In this document: one piece after another, positions 49,601 through 62,749 of the stretch
How positions within the stretch are numbered: position 1 is the stretch's first letter
How the letters are laid out: every line of letters starts with the position of its first letter
DNA from: Symsagittifera roscoffensis
Taxonomy: Eukaryota; Xenacoelomorpha; Acoela; Convolutidae
NCBI RefSeq assembly: GCF_963678635.1
Contig: NC_087070.1
Coordinates: forward strand, 22,863,419-22,927,418
Direction: 5' to 3'
Length of the DNA: 64,000 nt
Notes under the pieces: generated by a model
What the model saw: only the letters and a program-made list of their open reading frames with translations
The model's database searches: none
What the model was told of the DNA's origin: nothing
Translations under genes and position numbers: made by a program

Positions 49601-50860
49601 AATCGAAAAAGAAAGCAGCCGAATTCGAAATTGCGGGAGACACGACAAAATCAATTATAGTTCAACTGCTATACGCATTTTCAATACTTTTGATATCATA
49701 AAACGCCTGTAGAGTTGTTTTGTTGCCTTTAGAGAACAGCAAGAATTGTTCAACGAATCTTTCCGGAAGAGTAGGGTTTTTTTTTGTAAACCAGAGTGCA
49801 ACTTGACTGGGAATTCTTTCCAGTGAAATGACCATGTGCTCCAGCAATTCATTCAATTATTAAAAAATTTGTTAGGTTAGTCTTTTTGTTTTAGTCCTAA
49901 TCAAATTCATTTATTTGAGTTATTTCCAGTTTCACTTGTCATATCTTGTGCTCCTGATTAAACTACTAGTGATTCTCTCATCTGATTATGTTGAGATAAT
50001 GTGAGTTAATCACAACTTTTTAGCCTAAATAAAGACATAAGATTATGTGACATTATTCGGGCTTGTGCCTGTTTCTCGAGCAAACTTTGAGAAGCTAAGA
50101 GAAAATTCAAGTAGGTGTCTAGTCTGGGATATGGAGTTCCCGACCTGTGGAGTCTGGTGGTGCACCACTGGACCTTGTGAATTTGGTTCAGATTGTTTCT
50201 TTTTTGCGATTTTTATAGGTTTTTGTATTTTTCCTCAAATAATATTCATAACAATTTGTTTTCAGTCCAGAAAAATCTAACCTTGCTAATTTGGGTTAGC
50301 TGAGTCCTCTTGCGTATAAAATTTTTAATTTTTTACTATTACGTCGCGCCGTCAAGATGACGACAAACAATAAAGAATGTACAAGCAAAGAAATCTTGAA
50401 ACACCAGGATTTTAAATTGGGTTAGGTGTGCTTATTGTTCCAACTCGTAACTTATCAATTGTGTAAGTATAACTGTTCGCGACTCTAAGAAGACGCAAGG
50501 ATTTCATTGACCTTTTTTTGTTAATTCGAAATTTGTCAATAATGGCCCAACTGTTAATGAGTTAGTGCTAGATAATATATAAATACAGCCATTTCAAATG
50601 TATGAGTACTCAAGACAGCAGGTGAGGACTCCCTTCGAAGAAACACTTTACGATAAAATGAGTAATTGTTCCTCCAATGTGCAAAATGTTACTCATTGGC
50701 TGGTTTTTCTGACGTCGTTGTTGTTTTTCTAGAACAATCAAGAAAAAATGGTCGTAAACAACCGACAGTTATAAGCTCTATAGAGAACAAAAAATAGGAG
50801 AAAAACTTGTGGCACTGCCTAAACGCCTTCCCCAAGGGTTAAGCCCTCCCCAAAAAGAGC
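46654..50860. repeat. Tandem 4.2-4.7-kb unit, copy 3
   Basis: It is more diverged than copies 1 and 2. It lacks about 460 bp after 48179, where AATTTTGAAGACCTC is locally duplicated, and it ends near 50860. It contains a PLE RT fragment (about 47370-47585) and the module (49245-49655). Confidence 0.8.
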
Positions 50861-53455
50861 TTGAGCACAAAATAAAGTCAATCGGCAGCAAGCTCGACGA
50901 GGGAATTATAAGAGCTGTATGCTACAGATGACACTTTTCCGACTCCTGACTAAAAAAAATTGGTATCGAAGCAAGCAAAAACAGCTGATATAAATATGCC
51001 AAACCCGGAAAACGTCAATAGGTTTTTTGTAACCGAATTCGACAGGTACAAAGCAATTATGTCTTTTCCAAACAATTCAAGAGTCGGTTCCGCAGATTGA
51101 TAAAAATTTTTGGGAGTTTTCAGGTAGGATGTGGTACTAAACGAGGAACAAGCTGCAAACTCTTTTATGAGCTTGTTTGAGAGTGTTGACAAGATGAAAA
51201 CTCAGTTTTACTTAAATTCGGTTTTAATAATACATTTAATTCGAATCGGAGTTACAAAATATACTCATTGGGCATAAAGTAAACCGAGTTAACTCAATAT
51301 ATACCGATATTCATTCATTTTGCGGAAATTCAAATAAATTCAATCTTTATATTGGAGGACGGAACACAGCAAAGTGACATCGAAGCACTAACGCTGTTTG
51401 CTGAAGCAAAACAGACGCTAGTAGGAAAGCTGGAACTAAACGTTTGATATTATATTGAATGAAATCTAGCCGACGTCAATAAGAAAAACCTACAAGACAT
51501 AAGAACATACTGAAACCGGATCAAAACTATGGCTTAAGCTTAAAAACGGAAGAAAGTTTGCACCACATTTTCTAGGACTCATCACAAATACACAGTACTA
51601 TTTTATCATAGGTCAATTTTTAAAAAAAGTACGGAAATAAAATCAAACCCAAGGTCAAATTTGAAAATTTGGTCTCCCCCATAAGTGAATCTTGTTGCAG
51701 AAAACTGCTAAATGCAAAAACTTTTCAGCTGGAAAGTATTTTCTAGTTTTTTGACAAACTGAATGCACATTATAGTTTCTATCTCCTAAAAAATTGACAT
51801 AGCCTGGTCAAACTTCTATCTTTTTTGCGTTTTAAGCCTCAAGCCTCCGCCTTTTAAGCCTCAGGTATCTTAAGTGAAGTTTCTTCGTAGGAGCACAAAA
51901 ATGGAGCAAAACTGATGCAAAAAAATTTAAATTTATTTCAGCAAAATGAGAATTAGTTCCGACAAATATTTTCCAACAATTCAAGACAGAGCCAATTTTT
52001 GATAATGAAAGCTCTCATAAGATTTGAAACTCAAACCAACTGATAAAAAAATGTTACAGATAACCAGGATAGAATTGGATTGCAATGATTGAAGGTTATA
52101 ACTTTTAAAAATGTAAGGTTAAACTGTCAAATCGGCAGCTTAGATTCGCAATTGGACTCAGCCTAGGATCAAAAATTTAAGGAAAAAATAGATGGGTTTG
52201 CGGAAAAGGTGTAACCGGAGATTATTGCCATGGCCTATGTTCTCTGAAAAATACAAAGACATTCTCTAGGCATTCAATTTTGAATGTTTTATAAAACAAA
52301 GCTTCGCATTCTTTTTTCAAGCCCTGACACCTCCACAGGCAAATCAGACGCGACTAGACGGCTTGACGCTCGTACCATGGGCTCTTGTTAGGCAGCTCCT
52401 ATGGAATGTAGCAGTAATTGACTACCTAGCCCCTGGGTGAACAAGAACGGGCTCGGTCTGTAACCCCAGAATGGCGGGGGCCGAAGCGGAAGATAGCCAA
52501 ATTGACGAATAAAGAGATTTAATCAAAGATGGATTTTGTAACAAATAGTTTTTGAAGTTCGGGTTGTCGCCAGCCCTGGCACTAAGGTTTTTGTGATTCA
52601 ACTCTGTAAGAAATTAATCACGTGTACCGAAGAACCAATGGAGGTAGTTTTCTCAAGCAGAGAATCTCTCTCGCAATACAGGCTTCGAACGCTGCCCTTG
52701 TTTTCGGTACAAATAATATGAAAACTACTTTCGAAGCGAATTTTTGTTTTTAAAGCCATGTGAACAAACGCGAAGCTCAGTATAGGTATCTGATAGACCC
52801 GTAGCCTCATATCAGTTCAATTTTTATGATTTTGTTTCAACTCCGGTTTATTCTGTGCAGGAGTTAGTTTTCTCAATCTGGTTGGCTGTACTCTCAACCA
52901 TCTGACTCTCTTTATTTCTATTCACTTAACTTCTCAGGATTTTGACTGGAATATGTAATGAAGGGACTCCTGTATGTCGCCCTGGTTACTATGTATGGTC
53001 AGGACCACTGCTGCAGCTGACGTGGTCTGAGTACGAAGAAATTTAGTAGACCGGTGAAAACTCGGGGGATCAATTCAGTAAAAAAAGGTAACAAATAAGA
53101 AATGTACTCATTTTTGCACGAAAAAGGCAATCTGGCATGCGGACTATGGATATAAATCTAGGAGCCAGGTAGTAGATTACTACAGAAATTGCAACTTAGC
53201 ATCACTATTCACTGGTCGGATGCAAGTTGGCTCTGTATTTACTAATTGGTGTCCAAATTATCATAAAGATCTCGTAGTAAAAGTAGTAACAGTAGTATAA
53301 TAATTAGTGTTGTTATCCCTTGAGCCTACACTCAATTTCTAGTTCATCATTGGGTTACAGTTTCATTTGGGTTACAGTTCCATTTCTAAATATTTTGCAA
53401 AACGTTCCAATAAATTTCTGCTATGTCAGATTTTTTCAAGTCTGATAGCTATTTT
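50861..53455. other. Stretch without recognisable genes
   Basis: I see only short frames on both strands. A locally GC-richer patch at about 52320-52500 might be a fragment of an old retroposon, but I cannot identify it. No similarity to the flanking repeat units is visible. Confidence 0.5.
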
Positions 53456-53689
53456 GGTGTATCTAGAATAATAGCGATGGGCATCTAACAACAAAGTCAG
53501 CATGGGTCTTCTTTTACGAGTTTTTGTCACTTAAAACTCATTACTATCATTTCGTCTGGTTAAGGTTTGGATGCATGTGGCGTATTCGTTGATGTCAGTT
53601 TCCTTATTTTTTTCGAATAATAGATATGAAAAGCAGAAGATCGTGCATTTCGATGTATAAAGGCAGGGGGAGAAGTCTATGTTTCTGCA

Positions 53690-55540
53690 GTTTTTCCTCA
53701 AATAGATTATATTAGTTAAGCATCCATTTCGTCGCTGTCATCTGGACTTTTTAGAATTTTTTAAGGTTAGATTTGGAGTAGAGTGTCACTGATGCGCCAT
53801 AAACTGCTATCGGTACAGCATAACCTGTGTAGGCATTGAGCTTTGACGCTATGGGAAAATTTTTGACAAATTAGTTTTCAATGAGTATATGACCAAAAAT
53901 GACCTTTGACAACCCTTAGATGCATTAACAATCCATGAAAAAATTGGGGTTACAATTATTCCTAACTTTTTTTGTTCAGTTTCAATTTTACACATGTTTC
54001 CATTGGTTTGGCCTTCTTTCTTGTTTTAGAAATTGACCACAGTGCATTTTCCAGCATTGAGATGCAGTAAAATATTATAAAATTTATTTTTGAATTACGC
54101 ACTAGCATTATCTAATTCCCTTTTGCATGCAGCAATAACCATAAAGTCGTCAGCATATCCGAAAGAAATCTGTAAGTTTGCATTTTCTGGCAGGTCATTG
54201 ATGTATAGTATGAGTAGAATTGGTCCCAAAAGAGCAGCTTGAGGGACTCCACTTGTGTCATAACAAGTTGTAAACTTTATCTTTTTTACCTTGAACGCAC
54301 TGTTTTCGCAGAGTTAAATACGAAACAATGAGTACAATAGTTTACAACCAAAAACAAATTTTTGAAATTTATTCAGTAAAAGTTGATGTGGGACACAATT
54401 GAAAACTTTTTTCGATGTCGAGAGAAAACGCAGTTATGTTTTGGTTGGTTGGTTTGTTATAGCATAAGTATTTTTAATGTGAGTAATCAAGAACTTGAGT
54501 GATTCCTGAACCTTTTTCGGAAATCATATTGTTAACTATAAAGGAGGTGCCAAATTCTTTCATATATGAATTCTAATGCTAAAATTTCTTTTGGTAAAAA
54601 TATTTTTGGAAATGCAGCATAATAAACCAATCGGTCTGTTTCTTCTATGTATGGTTTGTCCACATCTTCACTCAACTTCCAGTCATCAGTGACGATTCTT
54701 TATTTCTTATTGTTTGAAAAAATGCAGGACCAATTTTTTACTGCTTTTGTTAATTTTTTGTATTTAAAAATTGTCAAATTATCTATCCCTAATGCTTCAA
54801 TGATATTTGACTCGTCCATAATGTTTTCAAGAAAATCTTTATTCAACTTGATGCGGTTGTAGTATAGTTTTTTAAAATGAAAACTTTCTGTTATTTGTTC
54901 TGTTTTTGTGAACTCGCTACAGAAAATTGAATCAAAAGCTTGGCAATTTTCTTAATTTTTTTCTCGTAGTTTTCCATCGAGTTTTTTTTGATAGCAGCTT
55001 CGGTGCTCTTCTAATGCTTCTTAAATCGTTTTCTATTGTAGTAATTTTACGTGATGTCAAAAAGTCCAGCTCATTGTTTTTTAGATCTTTATCAGCAAAA
55101 GTGATTTCGCTTTAATTTTGTAGCTCTTGAGACAACTTGTGGTTTTGAAAGTAATTTCTGTTTTCCAAGAAATGTTTCACTGCGTTTAATAAGTTGCGAA
55201 ATTGTGGTGTGATCCACGGGGGAAGTGTGGCTCTATGATCTGTTTGTCTAGGTATGTTTTCTTCCAGATATTTCCATAGCCAAGCATACCATTGATTGAT
55301 TAGACTTTCACAGTTGCTGTAGCAGAGCGATGTGAATCGATTATTGACATTTTGACAAATTCATTGCAGTCCAACCTGCTTTTTTGAAAATATACTGATT
55401 TTTTATCGCTTTTTTTTTCAATGAGAGTTTTGCTTGAGTTATTTCTATTGTGTTCTTAAAACAGTTAAAGGTCAATAAAATTTTAATTATAATACAAATG
55501 TTTTCGCTATAACTAGCATCATCAGGTATATACAATTGAA
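53690..55540 (-). pseudogene. LINE reverse transcriptase fragment (copy A)
   Basis: This is a minus-strand ORF2 remnant of a CR1/Jockey-like LINE. Readable parts are the linker before RT with a WITPQLR-like motif, the SG(V/I)PQ...LGPLLF motif, and an intact YADD catalytic box encoded at 54140-54160. A C-terminal region with GYVVPIVVYGS is also visible. The apurinic endonuclease part is missing: its place is taken by the end of the PLE near 55540. Stops and frameshifts occur throughout. Confidence 0.75.
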
Positions 55541-56520
55541 AGTCAAATTATTTACATTTAAAAAAATTACAATCAAAATGATGAATAATGAAGTTTATGA
55601 GTTTCTAAGATTATTACATAATTGTTAAAACAATTTTTTGAAAGTTTTGTTTTTGGAGATTTGTCGTTCTCCAGTGCATATTCGATTTTTTCCCCAATTT
55701 TCTCACCTTATTGAAACTATTTCTAGGGGTTACACTAATAAATTTCCTTTCATATATAACTCGTTTCGTATGATTTAAATTTAAATAATAATAATTTTTC
55801 GAATCAAGCTGACATCGCGCGTGTTATGGTCGCGCGTGTTCATTGGCGGCTTGCACTTACTTTTATGGAGGGCTTTCAATGTTAATAGTTTCTCAACGTC
55901 ATTATTTTTTTGTCAATTAATCGCAATTCAAATGCCTTAGATTGTCCACAGCATTCTGCGACATGCTATCTTACTGGCGAATCAATTTTTGATGCTCTGT
56001 TATTCGTGTGGTTAGATAACGGCACGTTTACCCAACCTAGGTGGATTTAAATTCACTATATTTCATTTCAAAAACCACATGAGGAGACTTCAGGTTGCAA
56101 TCAAAAATGGTTTTGAGCGACGAAAGGCTAGTTTTCCTTTTGCGCGTTGTGGAAATGACTTTTACCGGATCTGATCTTTGAAATTTTCTTCAGTAATCAC
56201 GTAGTTCATCTTTAATTACTCCTTCTAACGATTTCATCCAAATATTGGCCAAAAATTCTGCCAGGTATGCAACCATGGCTAACCCAACCATCTGAAATTA
56301 CCAATTTACATTGCTTTTGAAAAAAACTTTCGTCACGGCTAACTTAAGAAGCATTTTAAGAGTTGAACCCTCAATATCTGGCGCGTAATCAGTTATATAC
56401 AACTTACATAAGACAATCTCAATTGCTTCCGATACGGGAACAATTGTGTACAAACTCTTATTGTCTAGTAAAACAATTCGTTCATTTTCATCGAGCATTA
56501 GTTTCTCGAGTTTCTCTCAA
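55541..56520 (-). pseudogene. Penelope-like element remnant (copy A)
   Basis: On the minus strand the SLYT(N)VPVSEAI region of RT (56298-56498) is joined by deletion to the C-terminal half of the GIY-YIG endonuclease (about 55800-56060). The RT catalytic part is absent. The 3' end contains the CTGATGA...GAAA element (55502-55525). Confidence 0.7.
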
Positions 56521-56989
56521 GCGACTTACGATCGTCAGTTATGTGTGCCAAATGATCTCAGCTCTTTGTCATGGATTGAATACATCTTATAAATGGTTTC
56601 ATTTCTGAAGTTGTTTGTGGAGGGTTGTTGATAAGAAAGACGTCTAATTTTTTTTAGATTTTCCAGGTGATCAGATGTGTTCTAATTGTTATCAATTAGG
56701 GTTTCAAGAATTATTTTTTCATCGGCATCACCTGGTCGTTTTGCTTGCAATAATTTTCGAGCACTTTCTATAATATGATTATAACGTTTTCACATTTCAA
56801 GTCTTTTGCAATGCTAATAAGCTGCTCAAAAACGCTACAAATAAAATGGCTGCTGGTCTATGTGGGCTCTGTTTAGGCGGGCAATAAAGACAGCATACGA
56901 TAGTGGATATATTTGCATACGATAATGAATATTTTGTGGTACTTTTGACCTTCTGATTTATTAATTACAGGTGAGTTTTAGGTTAATCC

Positions 56990-57590
56990 ATCTAAAATGG
57001 AGCGAACTCAAACTGTCGAAAAAAAAGTAATGATAACGAGCTATCAACCTTGTTTTCAAAGACCTGGCCATGGGGGCGTTCTTATTTCTAGAGTGGGGCG
57101 GTAATTTGGAAGTGGCCTTTAAGCTGTAACACGATTTTGTAATTCCATGTCGTAAGCGAAACGAATAGGCTCCGACAGAATGAGGTGCAAAAATACTAGA
57201 GATAGTGTCATTGACCCCTGAACCAATGGTTATAGGGCCTATTTTTCTTAACCTCATACGACTGTTACATATTTAAACTGAAAAAACATCCCCAATTTTC
57301 TCGCGACAACCGAAAATAGGAAATCGAAAAAGAAAACAGCCGAATTCGAAATTGTGGCAGACACGACAAAATCAGTTATAGTTCAATTGCTATGGAAATT
57401 TCATTAATTTCGATATCATAAAACGGCCATAGGGGCGTTCTACTTAATTTCTAAAATGGAATATTTTGGCAACGGCCCTTAAACCGTAACGATCTTGACT
57501 TCCATGACTAATTGAGCCACGGATTGGCTCCGGCAGATTGAGCTAGAAAATCACGAGACAAATTGTCTCTGGGCCTTGAGACATTCTTGA
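56990..57590. repeat. Conserved module, dimeric form (copy A)
   Basis: The module (GGCCATGGGGGCGTTC, 57066) is followed 359 bp later by a diverged second copy (GGCCATAGGGGCGTTC, 57425). Both carry the GGATTGGCTCCG(A/G)CAGA-like part in the same order, so the module is an internal direct repeat. Confidence 0.6.
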
Positions 57591-57659
57591 ATTTAGAAAT
57601 TTTTTGCTAGTTTGTAATACTCAGTTTCGAATTTTTGTAAAGGTTGGATTTTGTAAACT

Positions 57660-57786
57660 TTAATAGCTGCCAGGGATGCACCCATGGCTAACGCAACCAT
57701 CTGAAATTACCATTTTCCATTGCTTTCGAAATAAACGTTCGTCACGGCTAACTTAAGAAGCATTTTAGGAGTTGATTCCACAATAT
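57660..57786 (-). pseudogene. Partial PLE RT at the end of copy A
   Basis: This repeats the RT text found at 61355-61475 and 56270-56395. It is truncated by the A/B duplication junction. Confidence 0.6.
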
Positions 57787-58029
57787 CTGGTGTATCTAGA
57801 ATAATGGCGATGGGCATCTAACAACGAAGTCAGCCTGGGTCTTCTTTTACGAGTTTTTGTCACTTAAAACTCATTACTATCATTTCGTCTGGTTAAGGTT
57901 TGGATGCATGTGGCGTATTCGTTGATGTCAGTTTCCTTGTTTTTTTTTCGAATAATAGATATGAAAAGCATTTCGATGTATAAAGACAGGGGAGAAGTCT
58001 ATGTTTCTGCAGTTTTTCCTCAAATAGAT

Positions 58030-59720
58030 TATATTAGTTAAGCATCCATTTCGACGCTGTCATCTGGACTTTTTGGAATATTTTAAGGTTAGATTTGGAG
58101 TAGAGTGTCACTGATGAGCCATAAACTACTATCGGTACAACATAACCTGTGTAGTCATTGAGCTTTGACGTTATGGGAGAACTTTTTGACAAATTAGTTT
58201 TCAATGAGTATATGACCAAAAATGACCTTTCACACCCCTTAGATACATTAACAATCCATGAAAAAGTTGGGGTAACAGTTATTCCTAACTCTTTTTGTTC
58301 AGTTTCAATTTTACACAAGTTTCCATTGGTTTGGCCTTCTTACTTGTTTTCGAATTTGACCACAGTGCATTTTCCAGCATTGAGATGCATTAAAATTTTA
58401 TTACTTTTATTTTTGAATTACGCACTAGCATTATCTAATTCCTTTTTGCATGCAGCAATAACCATAAAGAATTCTGTAAGATTGCATTTTCTGGCAGGTC
58501 CTTGATGTATAGTATGAATAGAAGTGGTCCCAAAAGAGCAGCTTGAGGGATTCCACTTGTGTCATAACAAATTTTAAATTTTATCTTTTTACCTTGAACG
58601 CACTGTTTTCGCAGAGTTATATACAAAAAAGAGTACAATAGTTTACAATCAAAAATAAATTTTTGAAATTTAATCAGTAAAAAAAAGATGTGGGACACAA
58701 TTGAAAACTTTTTTCGATGTCGAGAGAAAACGCAGTTATGTTTTGGTTAGTTGGTTTGTTATAGCATAAGAATTTTAAATTTGAGTATGCAAGAATTTGA
58801 GTGAATCTTGAACGTTTTTACGGAAACCATATTGTTAACTATGAAGGCGGTGCCAAATTCTTTCATATATGAATTCTAATGCTAACTTTTCTTTTGGTTA
58901 TAAGATTTTTTGAAATGCAGCATAATAAACCAATCGGTCTGTTTATGCTATGTATGGTTTGTAAACATCTTCACTCAACTTCCAGTCATCAGTGACGATT
59001 CTTTATTTCTTTTTGTTTGAAAAATTGCAGGACCAATTTTTTTTACTGCTTTTGTTAATTTTTTGTATATAAAAATTGTCAAATTATCTGGCCCTAATGC
59101 TTCAATGATATTTGACTCAACCATAATGTTTTCAAGATAATCTTTATTCAGCTTCATGCGGTTGTAGTAGAATTTTTTAAAATGAAAACTTTCTGTTGTT
59201 TGTTCCGTTTTTAAGAACTCGCTACACAAAATTGAATCAAAAAGATGGCATTTTTCTTTATTTATCTCTAGTAGTTTTCCATCGAGTTTTTTTTGATAGC
59301 AGCTTCGGTGCTCTTCTAATGCTTCTTAAACCTTTTTCTTTTGTAGTAATTTTACGTGATGTCAAAATGTCAAGCTTCTTTTTTTTTAGATCTTTATCAG
59401 CAAAAAGGATTTCGCTTTGATTTTGTATCTCATGAGACAACTTGTGGTTTCGAAAGTAAATTCTGTTTTCCAAGTAATGTTTCACTGCGTTTAATAAGGT
59501 GCGAAGTTGTGGTGTGATCCACGGGGGAAGTGTGGCTCTATGTTTTTTTTGTCTAGGTATGTTTTCTTCCATATATTTCCATAGCCAAGCATACCATTGA
59601 TTGATTAGAGTTTCACAGTTGCTGTAGCAGAGCGATGTGAATGAATTATTGACATTTTGACAAATTAAATGCATTCCAACCTGCTCTTTCTGAAAATATA
59701 CTGATTTTTTATCGCCTTTT
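58030..59720 (-). pseudogene. LINE reverse transcriptase fragment (copy B)
   Basis: This matches copy A. Open pieces are 59258-59674 (pre-RT linker, PPWITPQLRTLL), 58435-58698 (SGIPQ...LGPLLFILYI) and 58034-58318 (RT tail). About 17 bp covering the YADD box are deleted near 58468, so this copy is catalytically dead. Confidence 0.75.
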
Positions 59721-59759
59721 GTTCAATGAGAGCTTTGCTTGAGTTATTTTTATTGTGTG

Positions 59760-61600
59760 CTTAAAACAGTTAGATGTCAATAAAATTTTAATTAAAATAC
59801 AAATGTTTTCGCTATAACTACCATCATCAGGTAAGTCAACAACTGAAAGTCAAAGTATTTAAAGTTAAAAAAAATTACAATCAAAATGATGAATAATGAA
59901 GTTTATGAGTTTCTAAGATTATCACATAATTGTTAGAACGATTTTTTGAAAGTTTTGTTTTTGGAGATATGTCGTTCTCCAATGCATATTCGATTTTCTC
60001 CCCAATTTTCTCACCTTATTGAAATTATTTCTAGGGGTTATACTATTAAATTTCCTTTCATATATAACTCGTTTCGTATGATTTAAATTTAAATAATAAT
60101 AATTTTTCGAATCAAGCTGACATCGCGCGTGTTATGGTCGCGCGTGTTCAGTGGCGGCTTGCACTTATTTTTATGGAGGGCCTTCAATGTTAATAGTTTT
60201 TCAACGTCATTGTATTTTTGTCATTTAATCGCCATTCAAATGCCTTAGATTGTCCACAGCATTCTGTGACATGCCGTCTTACTGGCGAATCAATTTTTGA
60301 TGCTCTGTTATTCGTGTCGTTAGATAATGGCACGTTTACCCAACATAGATGGAATTAAATTAACTATATTTCAATTCAAAATTCACATGAGACTTCAGGT
60401 TGCAATCAAAAATGGATTTGAGCGACGAAAGGCTAGTTTTCCTTTAGCGTTGTGAAAATGACTTTTACCGGGCCTGATCTTTGAAATTTTTTTTCAATTT
60501 CAAACTTAAGTTTCCTCGATATTATAGAAAAATTATCGATTTGTCAATTTTCTTGCGACTGCTTTCAGCTCTCTGCTTTCTGTGAATTTTTTGATTTTAC
60601 GTTAATGACTTTTTCCATTGTACTGTTTACAGTTTTTGATGTAAAGAATTCTGGGTACTGATCTTTTTTCCAAACTTCTTAGTGGGTTTCGGCGCTTCGT
60701 CAATATTGTTCCAGTTACTGGTACATCAAAACAACCTATGTTTTGTTCCTTCCACAATGTTTTTTTTCTGAGCTGGAGAGGTGCGCAGCTATAAAAGTTT
60801 ATTATAGTTTCAGTAACAGTTGATTTTGCAAAATATTTGCATGTGATCTCCCATTGTTAACTGTCTACAGTTTTCTTGACCAAAAAAGGTAGTTTTCCTT
60901 TCTCGTTTTCTTTTCCCATGGTAAACTGTAAGTTCTTATGCAACGAGCTTAACCTATTAAATAACGTGTTCGTGTCCCCTTTTGATGCACAAAAAATTTC
61001 GTCTACATATCTCTCGAACAGTTTTCTTTCATTATTACAGTTTGAAAAGTTTGGTAAATTACGCTAGAAGTTTGGTAAAATGCTACAAATAAAACGACAG
61101 ACTTCACAGTACCATTTTATATCAACAATTTTTTGGTAATTGTCGTTACTGATGTTTTGACACTTAAAAGGAAACCAAGTTTCACATTTTTCACAATCAA
61201 GAGCTTTATTTTTCCAAACAAATTTGCTGCTGTTTTTGGACATTTTTCAGATAATTTTTTTGTAATTTGCTTTATGCCATCGGTTTCATCTTTAATTACT
61301 CCTTCTAACGATTTCATCCAAATATTGGCCAAAACTTCTGCCAGGGATGCAACCATGGCTAACCCAACCATCTGAAAATACCAATTTGCATTGCTTTTGA
61401 AAAAAACTTTCGTCACGGCTAACTTAAGAAGCATTTTAAGAGTTGAACCCTCAATATCTGACGCGTAATCAGTTATATACAACTTACATAAGACAATCTC
61501 AATTGCTTCCGATACGGGAACATTGGTGTACAAACTCTTATTGTCTAGTAAAACATTTCGTTCATTTTCATCGAGCATTAATTTCTCGAGTTTCTCTCAA
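59760..61600 (-). pseudogene. Penelope-like element with RT and GIY-YIG endonuclease (copy B)
   Basis: PLEs combine a telomerase-related RT with a GIY-YIG nuclease. On the minus strand one sees SLYTNVPVSEAI, then GLAM...LANIWM, where the family normally has a GSPLS-type core (here degenerate). Next comes YVDE at 60998-61009 instead of YVDD, followed by a KLPFL motif. The nuclease C-terminal half (LLTLKALH...KPPLNTRD) lies near 60110-60360. The catalytic Asp-to-Glu change and several shifts make it non-functional. Confidence 0.8.
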
Positions 61601-62074
61601 GCGACCTACGATCGTCAGTTATGTGTGCCAAATGATCTCAGCTCTTTGTCATGGATTGAATACATCTTATAAATGGTTTCATTTCTGAAGTTGTTTGTAG
61701 AGGGTTGTTGACAAAAAGATGTCTAATTTTTTTTAGATTTTCTAGGTGATCAGATGTGTTCTAATTGTTATCAATTAGGGTCTCAAGAATTAATTTTTCA
61801 TCAGCATCATCTGGTCGTTTTGCTTTGCAATAAATTTCGAGCATTTTCTAAATAATGATTATAACTTTTTTACATTTCAAGTCTCTTGCAATGTTAATTA
61901 GCTGCTCAAAAATGCTACAAATAAAATGGCTGCTGGTCTATGTGGGCTTGTTTAGGCGGGCAGTAAAGACAGCATACGATAGTGGATATATGTACATACG
62001 ATAATGAATATTTTGTGGTACTTTTGACCTTCTGATTTATTAATTACAGGTGAGTTTTAGGTTAATCCATCTAA

Positions 62075-62680
62075 AATGGAGCGAACTCAAACTGTCGAAA
62101 AAAAAGTAATGATAACGAGCTATCAACCTTGTTTTCAAAGACCTGGCCATGGGGGCGTTCTTATTTCTAGAGTGGGGCGGTAATTTGGAAGTGGCTTTTA
62201 AGCTGTAACACGATTTTGTAATTCCATGTCGTAAGCGAAACGAATTGGCTCCGACAGAATGAGGTGCAAAAATACTAGAGATAGTGTCATTGACCCTTGA
62301 ACCAATGGTTATAGGGCCTATTTTTCTTAACCTCATACTACTGTTACATATTTAAACTGAAAAAAACATCCCCAATTTTCTCGCGACAACCGAAAATAGG
62401 AAATCGAAAAAGAAAACAGCCGAATTCGAAATTGTGGCAGACACGACAAAATCAGTTATAGTTCAATTGCTATGGAAATTTCATTAATTTCGATATCATA
62501 AAACGGCCATAGGGGCGTTCTACTTAATTTCTAAAATGGAATATTTTGGCAACGGCCCTTAAACCGTAAAGATCTTGACTTCCATGACTAATTGAGCCAC
62601 GGATTGGCTCCGGCAGATTGAGCTAGAAAATCACGAGACAAATTGTCTCTGGGCCTTGAGACATTCTTGAATTTAGAATT
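62075..62680. repeat. Conserved module, dimeric form (copy B)
   Basis: It has the same two-part structure as copy A, with about 359-360 bp between the two parts. On the minus strand it lies upstream of the PLE RT, so it is a candidate 5' untranslated or pseudo-LTR region. Confidence 0.6.
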
Positions 62681-62749
62681 TTTTTTGCTAGTTTGTAATA
62701 CTCAGTTTCGACTTTATGTAAAAGTTGGATTTTGTAAATTCTAATAGCT

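Larger units (their letters stand above)
53456..57786. repeat. Tandem duplication copy A (LINE + PLE + module)
   Basis: It begins TATCTAGAATAATAGCGATGG and ends at ATATCTGGTG, where the identical start of copy B follows. Order on the + strand is LINE fragment (minus), PLE (minus), module, partial PLE RT. Relative to copy B it lacks about 790 bp of the PLE (the RT catalytic and thumb part). The left junction and the A/B junction share GGTG. Confidence 0.8.

Noticed and set aside
34499-50860. Possible CRISPR-like or satellite array
   Set aside because: The repeat unit is 4.2-4.7 kb and contains retroelement remnants. There is no short-repeat/spacer structure.
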